This document shows, piece after piece, positions 10,246 through 21,999 of a DNA stretch of 64,000 bases (position 1 is its first letter; every line of letters starts with the position of its first letter). The notes under the pieces were generated by a model that was not told where the DNA came from, made no database searches, and saw only the letters and a list, made by a program, of their open reading frames with translations. This DNA is from Cladorhizidae sp. MBARI D1340-BT2 (taxonomy: Eukaryota > Porifera > Demospongiae > Poecilosclerida > Cladorhizidae). Location of the stretch: the NCBI GenBank assembly GCA_028752905.1, contig JAQNBH010000007.1:18035233-18099232 (forward strand), given 5' to 3'. A program made the translations under genes and the position numbers.

Positions 10246-12476
10246 ATGGCTTCAAATTCTGCCTCGCTGTCAGCTAACACTAGCTTTCCAGAGCAGTTCC
10301 AACCAAGAAGTAGTTTTAAGTTCCCAAAGAAGAGATATGGAGATCATTCAGAGCTGAGTGGTGTCAACAGTATTCCTGGCTTCATTATGATGTACCACTT
10401 GATTCTGCTTTTTGTTACCTATGTATGAGGGCTGAACATGAAGGGAAGTTCTTGGTAAGCACTAAGAGAGAGCCATCCTTTCTTAGCAAAGGTTACACAA
10501 ATTGGAAAGAAGCAACATCCTCGTTCAAGAAACACCAGACCAGTGCCTGTCATCTGGAGGCACTTGAAGCTGTAGTCACACTCCCAAAACAGATCATTGG
10601 TGATATCAAATTGGTGAGCAAAGAAAACATGGAAGTCAATAGAAAAATGCTTTTAACTGTTTTCAAGAATATTAAGTTCCTTGCTCGCCAGGGATTGCCA
10701 CTAAGGGGTAGTCATGGCCGGGAGACTGAAAGCAATTTTATCCAACTGTTACTCCTGCGAAGTTTAGATCGTCCCGAAATTCTTGCATGGATTGATAAGA
10801 AAACCAACAAGTATACTTCGCATGATATTCAGAACGAATGTCTGCAGATTATGGCAAACAAGATTATCCGGGAGGTGAGTCAAAACATTCGTGAGAGTAA
10901 CTGCTTCACTATCATGGCTGATGAATGTACTGATATAGAGCAATTCACTATTTGCATTAGGTGGGTTGATGATGATCTTCAAGATCACATTGGTCTCTAT
11001 GAAGTAAACAGCATAGATTCCGACACTCTCTTCCATGCCATCAAAGATAATACTTCGGATGCCAGGTCTCAGTATCTCTCAGTGCCGAGGCCAATGTTAT
11101 GATGGTGCATCTAATATGAGTGGCATCAGGAATGGTGTATCGGCAAAGATACTTTCGGAGGAAAAGTGTACAGTCTACACACACTGCTATGGGCATGCTC
11201 TAAATTTGGCTGTCAGCAGTACTACTATAAAGCAATCCAAGGTGTGCAATGATGCCCTAGAAACAGCTTTTGAGATTTGTAAGCTGATAAAGTATTCTCC
11301 AAAGCGAAATGCTGCGTTTGATAGAATAAAGCTTGAAAATCGTGATGAAGATACTCCCATGGGCATACGAAAAATTTTCCCTACCCGGTGGACCGTTCGA
11401 GGTGAATCGATCAGCAGTATAATTGAGAATTACACCATTTTAAAATCAGTTGTGGGATGAATGTTTAGAGACCCAGATGTAAAAGGAAGAATAATTGGAG
11501 TGAAAACACAAATGGCAAAGTTTAATTTGCTGTTTGGTCTACATCTCAGTGAACGCATCTTAAAGATTACAGATAATTTGAGCAAGACATTGCAAACAGA
11601 GTCTCTGTCTGCATCAGAAGCGCAATTTATTGCGAATGATACAGTCAAAACCTTAAAAGCAATGAGGAGTGATGAGATGTCTGAGCTATTTTATAAGCAT
11701 GTTCAATGTTTATGTGTTCGTACACGCATTGAAGAGCCCTCATTGCCAAGGAAAAGAAGAGCACCAAGCAGGTTCGAAGTGGGTGAAGGAGATGGTTACC
11801 ACAGTCCTACAGTTGAAGATCACTATCGCAAGCTCTATTTTGAATGGATTTTGCTATTTCAAGCATTCAAGATCGTTTTGATCAACCCAGGGTATGCTGT
11901 CTACCAGAACCTTGAGGAATGAAAGCAGTTAATATAGGAAGGACTACTCAACTAACTTGCAAGCTGTCATTGACTTTTATGGTGATCTTCATTGAGAGTG
12001 AGCTTTCAACACAATTGCAAGTCTTCAGTTCAGGCTTTCCCAGGAATGAGCAAAGCAAGATTATCACTCTACACGAAATTCTACATTTTCTGCAAGGTCT
12101 CTCTAAAGGTCAAAGGGTTTTTTACAAGCAAGTTTGCTGGATAGCCCGTCTGATCCTTGTTTTGCCTTCTACAAATGAGGCCAGTGAAAGAAGCTTTTCT
12201 GCTATGAAGCGAGTGAAGACCTACTTACGTAGTACAATGAGTCAACCAAGGTTGAACCATATTATGACTCTAAATATCTACAAGGATATGTTGGATAAAG
12301 TAGACCTTACCGATATTGCCAGTGAATTTGTTTGTGGTAGTGAACACAGACTTCGAATCTTTGGTAGCACTTATGACTCACTGTACTATTCCTTTGTCAT
12401 TGAAAGTAGTTCTGTTTTCATGTTCTACCTAAATTTTTGCCTGACCAATACAGTTCTTGTACAAATGTTTTTATAA
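10246..12476 (+). pseudogene. hAT-family transposase (ZMYM1/TTF-type), broken
   Basis: Plus-strand transposase remnant. Landmarks in order: a TTF-like zinc-finger region with FLSKGYTNWKEATSSFKKH at about 10480; the DUF4371-type core with TIMADECTDIEQ at about 10910; GQCYDGASNMSG at about 11095; YTHCYGHALNLAVS at about 11170; and the hAT C-terminal dimerisation motif with ASERSFSAMKRVKTYLRS at about 12180. The frames are broken: shifts near 10428, 11035-11100 and about 11920, plus a TGA at 11458-11460 with the same frame continuing. hAT transposases cut and paste DNA. Terminal inverted repeats were not identified. It cannot encode an intact enzyme. Confidence 0.9.
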
Positions 12477-13000
12477 GAGGACATATTGTGCACAAGTTAT
12501 TCAAGGGACAAGAGATAATGGACGCAAACTCTAGGGAATGGAACAGATTGGGATTGATATAATACGTAGCTAGATGGATGATTGAAAATGAATTCCAAGT
12601 TTTTTTCTCTTGTTTTTTTTGTGTGGTTTATACATAATATGTCTTCCGTTTTGAGAAAAAGATTCCAGGCATGCTGAAGTGTTTTTGAAGCTAGTGGATG
12701 GAGCAGTTTAAGAAGCTAAGAAGCTGCCAGAGAGAGAGAGTTTTAACACACACAAAAAAAGTCCACCACCATTTTAATAATGAGTCAAACCAAAATAGAG
12801 GGTGTTGTTAACCACACTCACTGATAGACTGATCACTTTTAATTAATCAGCAATTCTTAGTTCTGAGTTATTGCTTGTCTCTGTGCCTTGTAATAATTAT
12901 TGTGAGCCATTATAATAGTCCGCTTTTGTTGCTGCTTGTTGATGCTTCACATTCAGCATGTGCTGTATTTATATCTACTCTAACTTACTGGACATCAAAA
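12477..13000. other. No gene seen
   Basis: AT-rich sequence between the hAT remnant and the trinucleotide tract. No motif, RNA gene or element end could be supported. Confidence 0.4.
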
Positions 13001-13232
13001 CTAATAATAACAACAATAATAATAACAATAGTAATAGTAATAACAACAACAACAATAATAATAATAGTAATAATAATAACAATAGTAATAATAATAACAA
13101 CAATAATAATAACAACAGTAATAGTAATAACAACAACAACAATAATAATAATAGTAATAATAATAACAATAGTAATAATAATAACAACAATAATAATAAC
13201 AATAGTAATAGTAACAACAACAATAATATCAG
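13001..13232. repeat. AAT/AAC trinucleotide microsatellite
   Basis: About 230 bp made only of AAT, AAC and AGT triplets, with a larger internal duplication (the block near 13035-13105 recurs near 13115-13180). It creates spurious long Asn, Ile or Leu homopolymer ORFs in several frames. Confidence 0.97.
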
Positions 13233-13405
13233 GAAGAAGATATCAATGAAATATCTAATAATAATCATATCACGGTTGGTACTGTATGTATGATCACAGA
13301 ATCGTTAAATAGAGGACGAGAATTTTGTAGAGTGCTACTAAGCAACTATGTGTTATAATTAGGGCGGGATTAGTGTAGTAAACTGCTAAATCCATATTTC
13401 TATAT

Positions 13406-13437
13406 ACACACACAAACACACACACACACACGCGCAA
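13406..13437. repeat. CA dinucleotide microsatellite
   Basis: Short run of ACACAC with minor interruptions ending in CGCGC. Confidence 0.85.
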
Positions 13438-14190
13438 AGGCCAGTCTCGGTACCATATCGTTAATGTGTTGTGTTTGCAAAAGTATGGAGTGTAAGTCAC
13501 TTCCCCAAACTTAGACATCGTTCTATAAGCACTGGAGAATAGGCCACACACTGAATAAAGCACTCCTACCAGCCAGGCAGGAGCTAACTCCACTTGTACT
13601 CTGGCTGATCATGGTAGCGTCGTCAACTCAATCTTCTTCTTTTTCCAGTCTCCACTAACTTTTTCTCTCACTTAGTACGCCCTTTCAGCCCTTTCAGTTG
13701 CAGACTAATCTGCAAATTCAGCAAATGTGATCTTAAAACCTCTGCTATGCTCTGCTATGCTCTGCTATGCTATGCTTAGTTGCAGATACTGCATACACAA
13801 ACTCCCCCCCAAGTGCAGTGCAGTATCTGCAGTACAATGTCATGTGCTCTACTCATGACTCTGCCCAGTGATACAATTTAGCCGCCGCGACTTATACTCC
13901 AGCCTTGACAATTTCAATGTATTAGTCATAATCCTGAAATGATTTGGACCTACTGCAAAACATATGGTTTACACACACATACACACATACATACATATAT
14001 ATATATATTCAATAGCTCTGCCTTAACACAGCATTGAGTAGCCTTCAGCAAACTACCTTCTAAGTATATATATATATATATATTAGCTCAGCCCGACCTA
14101 TTCACGAGCTTCCACTGAGGACACGGGCAGAAAGTGCCAAGAGAAAATATTATAGTGCCCTGTAGTTTGGCCATTATGACCGTCTTGAGA
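13438..14190. other. No gene seen; short CTCTGCTATG and TA repeats
   Basis: CTCTGCTATG is repeated three to four times at about 13738-13780. TA runs occur near 13995-14010 and 14065-14083. No coding or RNA feature is supported. Confidence 0.4.
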
Positions 14191-14194
14191 GTGT

Positions 14195-14660
14195 GCCATG
14201 GCTAGGGGTATGATCTACGTATGGGCCCTAAACCTTGCCTATGTATGTTCTTCCCCTGGTCGAGTTGTCCCTAGTCCACCCGGGTCATGTGACCTGCCTA
14301 AGTTGGACATTATAATGTGTGTGTTTTATAAAAGCTTATGGGCATGTCTTGGGCAGGATGCATGGCCTAGAGGCCCCAAACCTTGCCTATGTTCTTCCCA
14401 TGGTTGAGTTATCTCTATCCCTCTGGTCCCACTCTCCCTGGGATTGTAAGTGGCCATTGAGGACAAAGATTAAGCTTTGGAGGGGGGGGGGGGGGGGGGG
14501 GGGGGGGGTTGGTGGCAGGGATGGCCATGGATAGGGTGTGTGGCTACTCCTCCCCCCCAAACTCTGTCCTCTGTCCAGTCATTACCTGGTCAAGTTACTC
14601 CTATCCCCTTCCCCCTGGGTCCCACCTTTCTTGCTGTGTGGGCTTCCAATGACGACAAAG
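14195..14660. repeat. Diverged tandem repeat, three units of about 160 bp
   Basis: Three successive blocks share CCATGG/GCATGG, then CCAAACCTTGCCTATG or CCAAACTCTGTCC, then GGTYRAGTTA/GTC, then a CCYTG-GTCC motif and a tail with GGACAAAGA or GACGACAAAGA. Units start near 14197, 14360 and 14525. A poly-G run of about 30 (14478-14508) separates units 2 and 3. Confidence 0.65.
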
Positions 14661-14668
14661 AAAAGCAA

Positions 14669-14735
14669 CACACACACACACACACACAATACACACAACA
14701 CACACACACACACACACACACACAACACACACAAA
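14669..14735. repeat. CA microsatellite
   Basis: About 65 bp of (AC)n with three short interruptions. Confidence 0.95.
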
Positions 14736-15048
14736 TAGCTGAGATATTTAGATCTAGATGTATATCTATAACATTTCACAATATACGGACCAAGTATGAA
14801 AAGTGCTAAACACCTAAACGACTACTGTAATAATATTTGTCACTCTCTACTGCCAATATCATCTCTCTCTGCCGTATGTTAAGCCCCAGCATGCCTAGTG
14901 AGATCATTAAAGTGCCTCCATCCATGAAACCTTGCTGGAGATTTAATCTGCTACATGGGAAGAGAGGAGGACTAATATGTGAGACAAATGACATCTTGAA
15001 AATATTATGATGTAGTCAAGGCTTCCCAAAACACACACACACACTGTA

Positions 15049-15218
15049 CAGGGTTTCATTTAGGGGGGGGCCCCCTTGGAACCTTTTTGCCCCCCCCTTG
15101 GAAATTGTATTATTAAAATTCATTAGAAACTTTGTCACATCTAACCATCATGCCCCCCCTTAATATCCAGATTTTTCCACTTGCCCTCCCCCTGGACAAT
15201 TTTCTAAATGAAACCCTG
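15049..15218. mobile_element. 170-bp MITE-like element with 15-bp perfect inverted ends
   Basis: Left end CAGGGTTTCATTTAG and right end CTAAATGAAACCCTG are exact inverted repeats. The interior is rich in C and G runs (GGGGGGGCCCCC near the left end), so the element could fold on itself. No coding capacity. No convincing target duplication is seen. The CAGGG end resembles hAT-type ends, but the class is uncertain. Confidence 0.75.
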
Positions 15219-17171
15219 AGTCACATACAGAGGATGCATGCCTATTCCGGTGACCATATGTTTAATTTAATAGTAATAGTAGTAGTAGTAGAATAGTAAA
15301 AAGATCAACAAATTAGCAGGAAAAATTCCCTTTCTCTTGTAGATTAATGTGTGTGTGTGTGTGTGTGCTCGTACATGTACAATTAAATTATTGACACTTT
15401 TCAAATGGCATAAGGTTTTGTGAGGTATATACCATGTGGCACATATGTACATACTACTGTAATACAAAGCTCATCTCTTTGCCAGTGGCCCCTCCAACTG
15501 GCAATGGCCAACGTCTACGACACGACTCCATTTCTTGCCTCCAGACCAACTGAGATATTTGCCGTCTATCTTATGACATGCCCCCTTTCTTTTATTTTTT
15601 TAAATACACCAGCTTTTTTTATATATTTTTTTATCTTGGCTCAAATCTCTTTGAGCCAGCCTCACTATATCTCGGTAGCCATTAGCCTAGCTTCATGGTG
15701 CTATGTAGTAGCATTTCTTGCTAATATCTTGTCGTACGATGACGTGCCTTACCAGTTTTTCTCCCGTCTATACTTGGAGGATTTAGTCCTATGGGATAAT
15801 GTTACTACAGCCATACCTATGCAATTGCCCCTCACTCCAAAGCTGTCTTCAGGAAAATCAAATAAATTATCAAGTGCTATTCATTTTCCCGGAAAGTAGC
15901 CCATTCGGAGCTGATAATGATTAGCTATCAATCCAAGATCTACAAAGTGAGCCTTCTAGGACAGTCAGAGAAGATACCCTAGTAAGGTGGTGTGCTAGTT
16001 TTAACTTTCATTATGCTAGTATGCTAGCTACTATAAGTAGTACAATAAAGGTAGTGATCTACTCTTGGGAATTCCCTTGTAACATATAAGGCTATTCTGC
16101 ACTGGTGCTGGGTCCCTGTACTAGGGCAAGAACCAGCATAGCACCTGGAACATAGCACCTGGATTTCAACCCCTCCACTTCCACTATTATTCTCTTTCAA
16201 CTTGGGAGTTCCTGTGAAGGTCTATGCTATAAAGTAGAGTCTTAGACCCAAAGAACAAAACCTCAGATGGAAATGGCCTAGGTTTTAAGCCTGCATAATT
16301 ATTCTTGCTATTATCTGAGTAATAGTGATTTCTAACCTTCTTAATAGAAATGTCTGTGGCCATATGTTTGTACAGGGTGTGGATAAGGCCTGTCCATATT
16401 GCTGATGTGCATTGGTTGGAGAAGGGGGGGGGGGGAATGATGTGAGGTCGATGTGCATTGCCGCACCTACACTAGCACCGAAATAAATTGTACGAAGCTA
16501 ATTAATTATGCCTACCAATGTCAGGAGAAAGTCAGTTGAAAATCATTTACTCCATCTGTAGCTGAGATGGATTTTTTTTGTTGGCACGGTTACCTACAGA
16601 TGCACAGGAAACATTTGCTGCAGAGAAGAAGGAGAGAGCTGAGGGAAAGGCAGAACCAACGAAGGTTGTAACTGCACAAACTTCAGAAGAACACACAGGA
16701 TGTGTAAACATGGCAACAGTTCCTAACTATGTAGCTAGTCTAGCTAGCTAGTTTGGTCGCAGGCCTCAGTGGTATACTACTAACTCCTCAAAGATCCAAC
16801 CTGAAGCCATCGCGAAGGCGCGAGTGAATGCAATTCTTTTCAATGCACACTCTCAAAGTGATTTAATTTATTGCTCTGATTTGACTCAAGCCGCCTATCG
16901 AGGTGAACCAGATCGATGTGCATTAATACGCATTATTCCCTTTTGAATTCTGCGTGGACACGACCAATGCGTCAGCATAGACAGGCCTTGAGGTTCACCC
17001 TCCCTCTCCCCATTGGTGTGGGATTTTTCATGACATGATCCTATCACATGTTTGTGGCCTGAACTTTGTACTGCTTATGACCACTAATATGACCTTATAA
17101 GTTGACCACTAAGTGGGTATTGTGTGTGTGTGTGTGTGTGTCTATATTGGCCATGTGGATAGAATTCCAAG
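15219..17171. other. Gene-free stretch upstream of the Rab cluster
   Basis: An ORF at 15420-15899 matches nothing I recognise and crosses T-rich low complexity, so I do not call it. A perfect 9-bp-stem hairpin lies at 15637-15658 (TGGCTCAAA, TCTC loop, TTTGAGCCA). A GT run lies at about 17119-17140 just before the first Rab gene. Confidence 0.4.
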
Positions 17172-17819
17172 ATGGCTTCACACTTGCAGTCTAGTGAGTA
17201 TAAGACTGACGAAGAATTACTGTTCAAGGTAGTCTTAGTTGGAGACAGTCAAGTTGGAAAGACTGCCATTATGCTTCAGTTTATAGAGAGCTTGTTTGGT
17301 ACCAATTCTGTTGCAACAATTGGTGTGTCTTGGTGCACAAAGAACTTGACTTGGAAAGGCAGATCAGTCAAGCTTCAAATATGGGACACAGCTGGCCAGG
17401 AGAGGTTTTCTAGCTTAGCACCATTGTACTGTCGCAAGGCTGATGCAGTGTTGATGGTCTATGATATTACTAAGCTTGAAAGCTTCCTCAATATCAACAG
17501 TTGGTTTGTCAAGGCAAATATTCCTGCTCTTGCTGACATAGTACTGGTTGGTAATAAGTCAGACTTAAGTGAAAAAGGAGTTGTCACTACTGCCATGGGT
17601 CAGAGTAAAGCCAGAGAACTCCGTCCAGAAGGCGTCCAGTTCTTTGAAACCTCTGCAAAGACTGACGTTAATGTTGATGCTGTTTTTCAATGTGTTGTGT
17701 CTCATTTGGTGTCAATGAGGGACACGAATTACTCGCACCATGAAGTTGGGGCTGTTCGATTGGATAGTCAGTCTCAACTGCCAGTGAAGTCATCGCGTTG
17801 CAGAAGAGTTTGCTCGTGA
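17172..17819 (+). CDS. Rab-type small GTPase (copy 1)
   Basis: 215-residue intronless GTPase; Rab proteins direct vesicle traffic by cycling between GDP and GTP on membranes. Visible motifs: P-loop GDSQVGKT (residues 24-31); switch I TIGVSW with the Mg-coordinating T49; WDTAGQERF (71-79) with catalytic Q76; NKSD (128-131); and ETSAK (159-163). The length is normal for a Rab. The C-terminus is CRRVCS, with cysteines at 210 and 214, so it differs from the usual CC or CXC geranylgeranylation ends. The ATG start gives MASHLQSSEY, closely matching the start of the next copy (MTSNLHSSEY), which supports it. It is the first of a same-strand tandem cluster. The Rab subfamily is not assignable by eye. 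Confidence 0.93.
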   Translation: MASHLQSSEYKTDEELLFKVVLVGDSQVGKTAIMLQFIESLFGTNSVATIGVSWCTKNLTWKGRSVKLQIWDTAGQERFSSLAPLYCRKADAVLMVYDITKLESFLNINSWFVKANIPALADIVLVGNKSDLSEKGVVTTAMGQSKARELRPEGVQFFETSAKTDVNVDAVFQCVVSHLVSMRDTNYSHHEVGAVRLDSQSQLPVKSSRCRRVCS

Positions 17820-19102
17820 ACTTCTTGATGTCGGCCATTTTGTGTCATCTACGGTATGGGATGTGCTCCGCTAATAGCACCAACTTTGACCAGATGATTT
17901 GTCTTCGTGTTAAGAAGTGATCACAACAGCCTAACCATAACTGCTAAACACAAAGAAATGCCAAAGTGAAAGACTCTGTTGGTTTATGTTATCATAAGCT
18001 TTTTTTGTGTGTTTGTTTGTAAGGACAAATGTTTTGGCTCCACATAACTTGTCTATGACTTGGAAAAAAACGTCGTGAGAGTAAATTAAATTTCAAGTAG
18101 ATTATTAAGTGTTATTGTATTATGCAGTCGCAAACATGCAAACTCACACAAACTCACAGATATACTTTGACGCTGTTTATATATATATATAATAATTGCC
18201 CCCTGAAATGGAGGAATATCAGAATGATGGCATTTAACCATCTTCATGTGTGCTGACACAAAATAATGTCAAGTTAGTATGACGGGTGGGGGTCATGTGT
18301 GATGCCAAGCTCGACCCTCTAGGTAGGTTTGGTCACTTGCTCCCTTTAGAAAATTTGAGATAGGCGTCTTTTGAGATCACTTCAATGCTGTCTGGGAGAA
18401 GTAGTCCCGTGCCATTTTATTCCAGTGAAGAGAACAGGAGTTGGAAACTGATGACTTGAATCCATCAGAGAGAATTGGAACTCTTATGGATCCACCACTA
18501 AAAATAAATTGCCGAGCAGGCACTTCAAGTGTGTTGCCAGTTCTATAGATTTCTTTGGTCGTCTTGTGAAATGTTCCCCGTGTAGTAAGACTTTCTTGTT
18601 CGTAGATGTTGCAAAATCTTTGCTGGAAAAAATTAAAACCGAAAGTTCCAAGATGGGGGGAAAACTATTTCAAGGGTGTAATATTCTCTCTCCCTACTCC
18701 TAATTGAAATGCTGCATGTTCAGTTAAACGACTAGCTAGACCAATTTTTAGGGGAACAAAACCGTTGTGGCCTGACCTTTAATTTGCACCTCAGCGATTG
18801 CAGGAGACCGAACGAAAGCCAGACATAAGCATGATGATTGGTAAGGGTCCCACATCAAGTATTGTGTTCCTATTGTCAAGTTGTGAAGTGATAGTCCGGG
18901 ATTTGCCATTAGACATATTTGGTCGAGTAGTTGTAGATATTATAGTAGGCGTTGATAGTGCTAGCCTTGTTCTGATCAGGTGGTGTTGAAAACAAGATAT
19001 ATTTTGTTACCAGTCTAATCTCAGTGCTTTGACGGTGAAATAAGGGCGGTCTTCTCTATATGATATATCAACTGCTGATATGGTTGGCTGTATAGTGTTG
19101 CA
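17820..19102. other. Spacer between Rab copies 1 and 2
   Basis: No gene recognised. A TA run lies near 18178-18192. Short ORFs (for example 18509-18703) have no recognisable content. Confidence 0.4.
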
Positions 19103-19738
19103 ATGACTTCCAACTTGCATTCCAGTGAGTATGATGTCAAGTTCAAAGTTGCTTTGGTAGGGGACATTGGAGTGGGGAAGACTGCAGTGATGCTCAGGTT
19201 CACCGACGACATTTTTATCTCCAATATCGCCATGACGATTGGCATTGATTGGAGAGTTAAGATAATGAAGGTGGATGGAAAGAAGGTCAAGCTTCAAATA
19301 TGGGATACAGCCGGGCAAGAAAGGTTTACAGGCCTGGCTCCCTTTTACTCCCGCAAGGCTGATGCCGTGCTGATGTTCTATGACGTCACTAGAATGGATA
19401 GTTTCCAGAATGTGGATTACTGGCTGGAGAGAGTAGGTATGCCGATGGAAGCGGAACTCGTACTCATTGGTAATAAAATAGACATTGAAGAACGTCGAAT
19501 TGTCACGACCGATTTGGGGCAATGTAAAAAGCGAGAGCTTCCTGGACATGTGCAGTTCTTTGAAACATCTGCAAAAACGAATGCTAACATCAACGAACTT
19601 TTTAATCAAGTCGTATCTCGTTTGTTGTCGAAGATGAACAGAGAGGAGCCACAAGATGAACCTGTTATCAGTCTGAAGGGATGTGCCACTGAGAGGGTGT
19701 GCTGTGGCGGCTCTGGAACGGCTCCTGCTTCCAGATAG
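19103..19738 (+). CDS. Rab-type small GTPase (copy 2) with extended C-terminus
   Basis: 211-residue intronless GTPase and the closest relative of copy 1, with similar N-termini and the shared block RKADAVLM. Motifs: P-loop GDIGVGKT (20-27), switch I TIGIDW with T45, WDTAGQERF (67-75) with Q72, NKID (124-127), ETSAK (154-158). The expected prenylation pair CC is present at 200-201 but is followed by ten more residues (GGSGTAPASR) before the stop, unlike ordinary Rabs that end within a few residues of the cysteines. That tail may block geranylgeranylation, or the stop may have been shifted by mutation. All G motifs are intact, so nucleotide binding and hydrolysis look possible. Confidence 0.92.
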   Translation: MTSNLHSSEYDVKFKVALVGDIGVGKTAVMLRFTDDIFISNIAMTIGIDWRVKIMKVDGKKVKLQIWDTAGQERFTGLAPFYSRKADAVLMFYDVTRMDSFQNVDYWLERVGMPMEAELVLIGNKIDIEERRIVTTDLGQCKKRELPGHVQFFETSAKTNANINELFNQVVSRLLSKMNREEPQDEPVISLKGCATERVCCGGSGTAPASR

Positions 19739-20039
19739 AATTCTTGTCCTTCACGGAAGTTGAAGGAAATTAGCTACAATGCATTTTGTGATACGATTCT
19801 ATTGATTTTGTCTTTGTCACACATGTAATACTTTGTCACACCTTATAAGCCATTGATGTCATCGGATATTTTGACTGGTGTGGTTGGGTTGATGTGGTTC
19901 TATGCATCACATGACAGGACTTCTATCAGAGTTCATTTTTAGCTGCTATGATATGATAGGCCCAAGTGATCATTTATATCAGGTGTGATGTGTGGAGTGG
20001 ATCTAGAATGTCATGACAGTTTCCTGTGTAGAGAAGTAC

Positions 20040-20502
20040 TGGGATTGCTGCTCAAGCTAGTCCTCATTGGTGATAGTAGCGTGGGCAAGACTGCTGCAGT
20101 ACCGAGTTATGTGACTAATGTCTTTGTTAGGACAGCCGTATATATCAACAGGAGTTGAGCTTCAGTGTCAAAATAGTGCAAGTCGAAGACAAGATTGCCA
20201 AGCTCCAGATTTGGGATGGAGTGCCATCGCTGTACTATGAATCACTTCTTTCGTGGAACTGCGAGGTGTGATAATATTTTGCGACGTCACGAACCGTGAC
20301 AGTTTTGACCATGTTGTGTACTGGATGGTCCTCATCAAGACCAGCTGCACACCTGCCGATGTGGAGGTGATATTGGTCGGGAACAAGTGTGATTTGGAAC
20401 CTCGCAATGGAGTGGCCAGGGATGCAGGAGTGGCATTAGCGATGGATTTGTGGTTAGCTCTTTTTTTAAGTTCAAACAAACTATCCCACAATGTGCTTGA
20501 GT
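20040..20502 (+). pseudogene. Degenerate Rab GTPase (third cluster member)
   Basis: Similarity to the neighbouring Rab genes begins at LLKLVLIGDSSVGKT (P-loop, about 20047-20091). It then meets stops and shifts; IWD remains near 20211 but the TAGQE that should follow is missing. It resumes in another frame as VIIFCDVTNRDSFDHVVYW and VILVGNKCDLE (about 20262-20400, retaining NKxD). No ETSAK motif or prenylation end was found. Frameshifts, a premature stop and loss of the G3 motif make it a pseudogene. It lies on the same strand between copies 2 and 4, as expected for tandem duplication. Confidence 0.85.
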
Positions 20503-21999
20503 AGTTTGATGCAATGTTGAAAGGAATACTTGTTGCTATTCTCAAAGAGATCAGTGCACCAATGGGATAGCCAAGTCGGGGGAAATATCTAATCATGCAC
20601 TAACACTGCTGTTCAAAGAGTTGTAAAGAGTGTGTACCGTCACTTCCTTTTTGCTTTTTCATGTGTGGATATTCTTGAGAGATGTTGCAATGGTGGCACG
20701 AAGCGTGGTAAAGTGGTTGGATAGTCTGCCGGCAAGTGAATACATATGTATAGCAGACTAGTGAATTTACTTTTTAATGAGCTATAGACATATGTACACA
20801 ACAATAGTGTGTTCAAAAAGCACTTGTACATCATGGGTGTGGATGAGGTGAGCTGCCAACTGGATGCCATCGCTTAGAGGAATACCCGGTATAGAGCTTT
20901 TATAAGCTGTCGTGTGCAGGTTCAGCATGACTAATGGAACCTCATAAGCTGAAGTTAGTGCTGTAAAAAAACACCCTAGTTTTGGTGATTGTTCCTACAG
21001 GATTGATGAATATCCAAGATATAATATAATATTTTCAGACAATCACATGAAGGTCTTAGGTAGACCAATACTGTCTTAAAGCATTAAGCAAGACATCCAT
21101 ACTGCAGGCAACTTGATTGGACAGGGATATTGGTGTATAAGGTACCTTTTAAGAACAGAACCAATGATTCCCTTGGAATCTTCGTCCAAGTCTCTAACTG
21201 AATTGTCTGCAGTGAGGGAGCCCCCTCTCCCGAATCCATGTGCCATCAGGGGCCAACTGATTAGAACCAACTGTGAATATAGTTCATTCATAAATCACTT
21301 TGCAACAACTTTTCAATTGTCTTGGTGTCCTACGTAATCCCTGTCTCATCAACGTGGACAGCTCTTGTTCCTTGCTACCATATGAAATACTGTATTATGT
21401 TACTAAATATGAAGGCAGCATAGCACTTAGACAACTAGCTTCTTTCAATATTTAAATCTCATTTTTGTCTTGCTTGTTCACGAGATCGCATTTTATATTT
21501 CAATCCATTTGCTGTGCCACTGTCAAATGAAAAGAGTATCATCTGTGTATGTAATTCTTACAACTTGGTAAAAAAATTCCAATAAAAGCCCCCTCCCTCC
21601 ACCCAGCTGTGAAAACTTCTCTTGAGTTATTTTTTTAATGTGTGTGCGTGGGAGGGAGAGGAGTTGATGAGTGAGAATGTTTCCGTGTTTTATGACCAGT
21701 TCACACACTTGCATCATCCTGTATGGTTTCTAGTGTAGTATATAGTATATAATAGAGTTAGCATTACTAACATGGAAACTACTCTGTGACAAATTACATA
21801 TTGAAAGTATTATAATGACCACGGCAAAGCATAGGAATGCAGGTTTATTACTATATAGTACTGAAAGCACATTACTCGACATTATTATACTGAAACTAGC
21901 TTGTATGCACCTGGATTTGGTTAAATACTCGAGAAGAATTTTTCCTGCGTTTATCAGTCAAACCTAGTGTCGCCTAGTAAGTTCAACAGCTCTTACTTG
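20503..21999. other. Spacer before the fourth Rab copy
   Basis: No gene, RNA or element could be supported. Short ORFs on both strands lack motifs. Confidence 0.4.

Noticed and set aside
12875..13293. Long ORFs of poly-Asn, poly-Ile or poly-Leu on both strands
   Set aside because: They are translations of the AAT/AAC microsatellite and are not genes.
15420..15899. 159-codon ORF
   Set aside because: No recognisable motif, crosses T-rich low complexity and shows no splice context; not supported as a gene.
21967..21999. Upstream GTG start for Rab copy 4
   Set aside because: GTG is not a normal eukaryotic start; ATG at 22000 gives a standard-length Rab.
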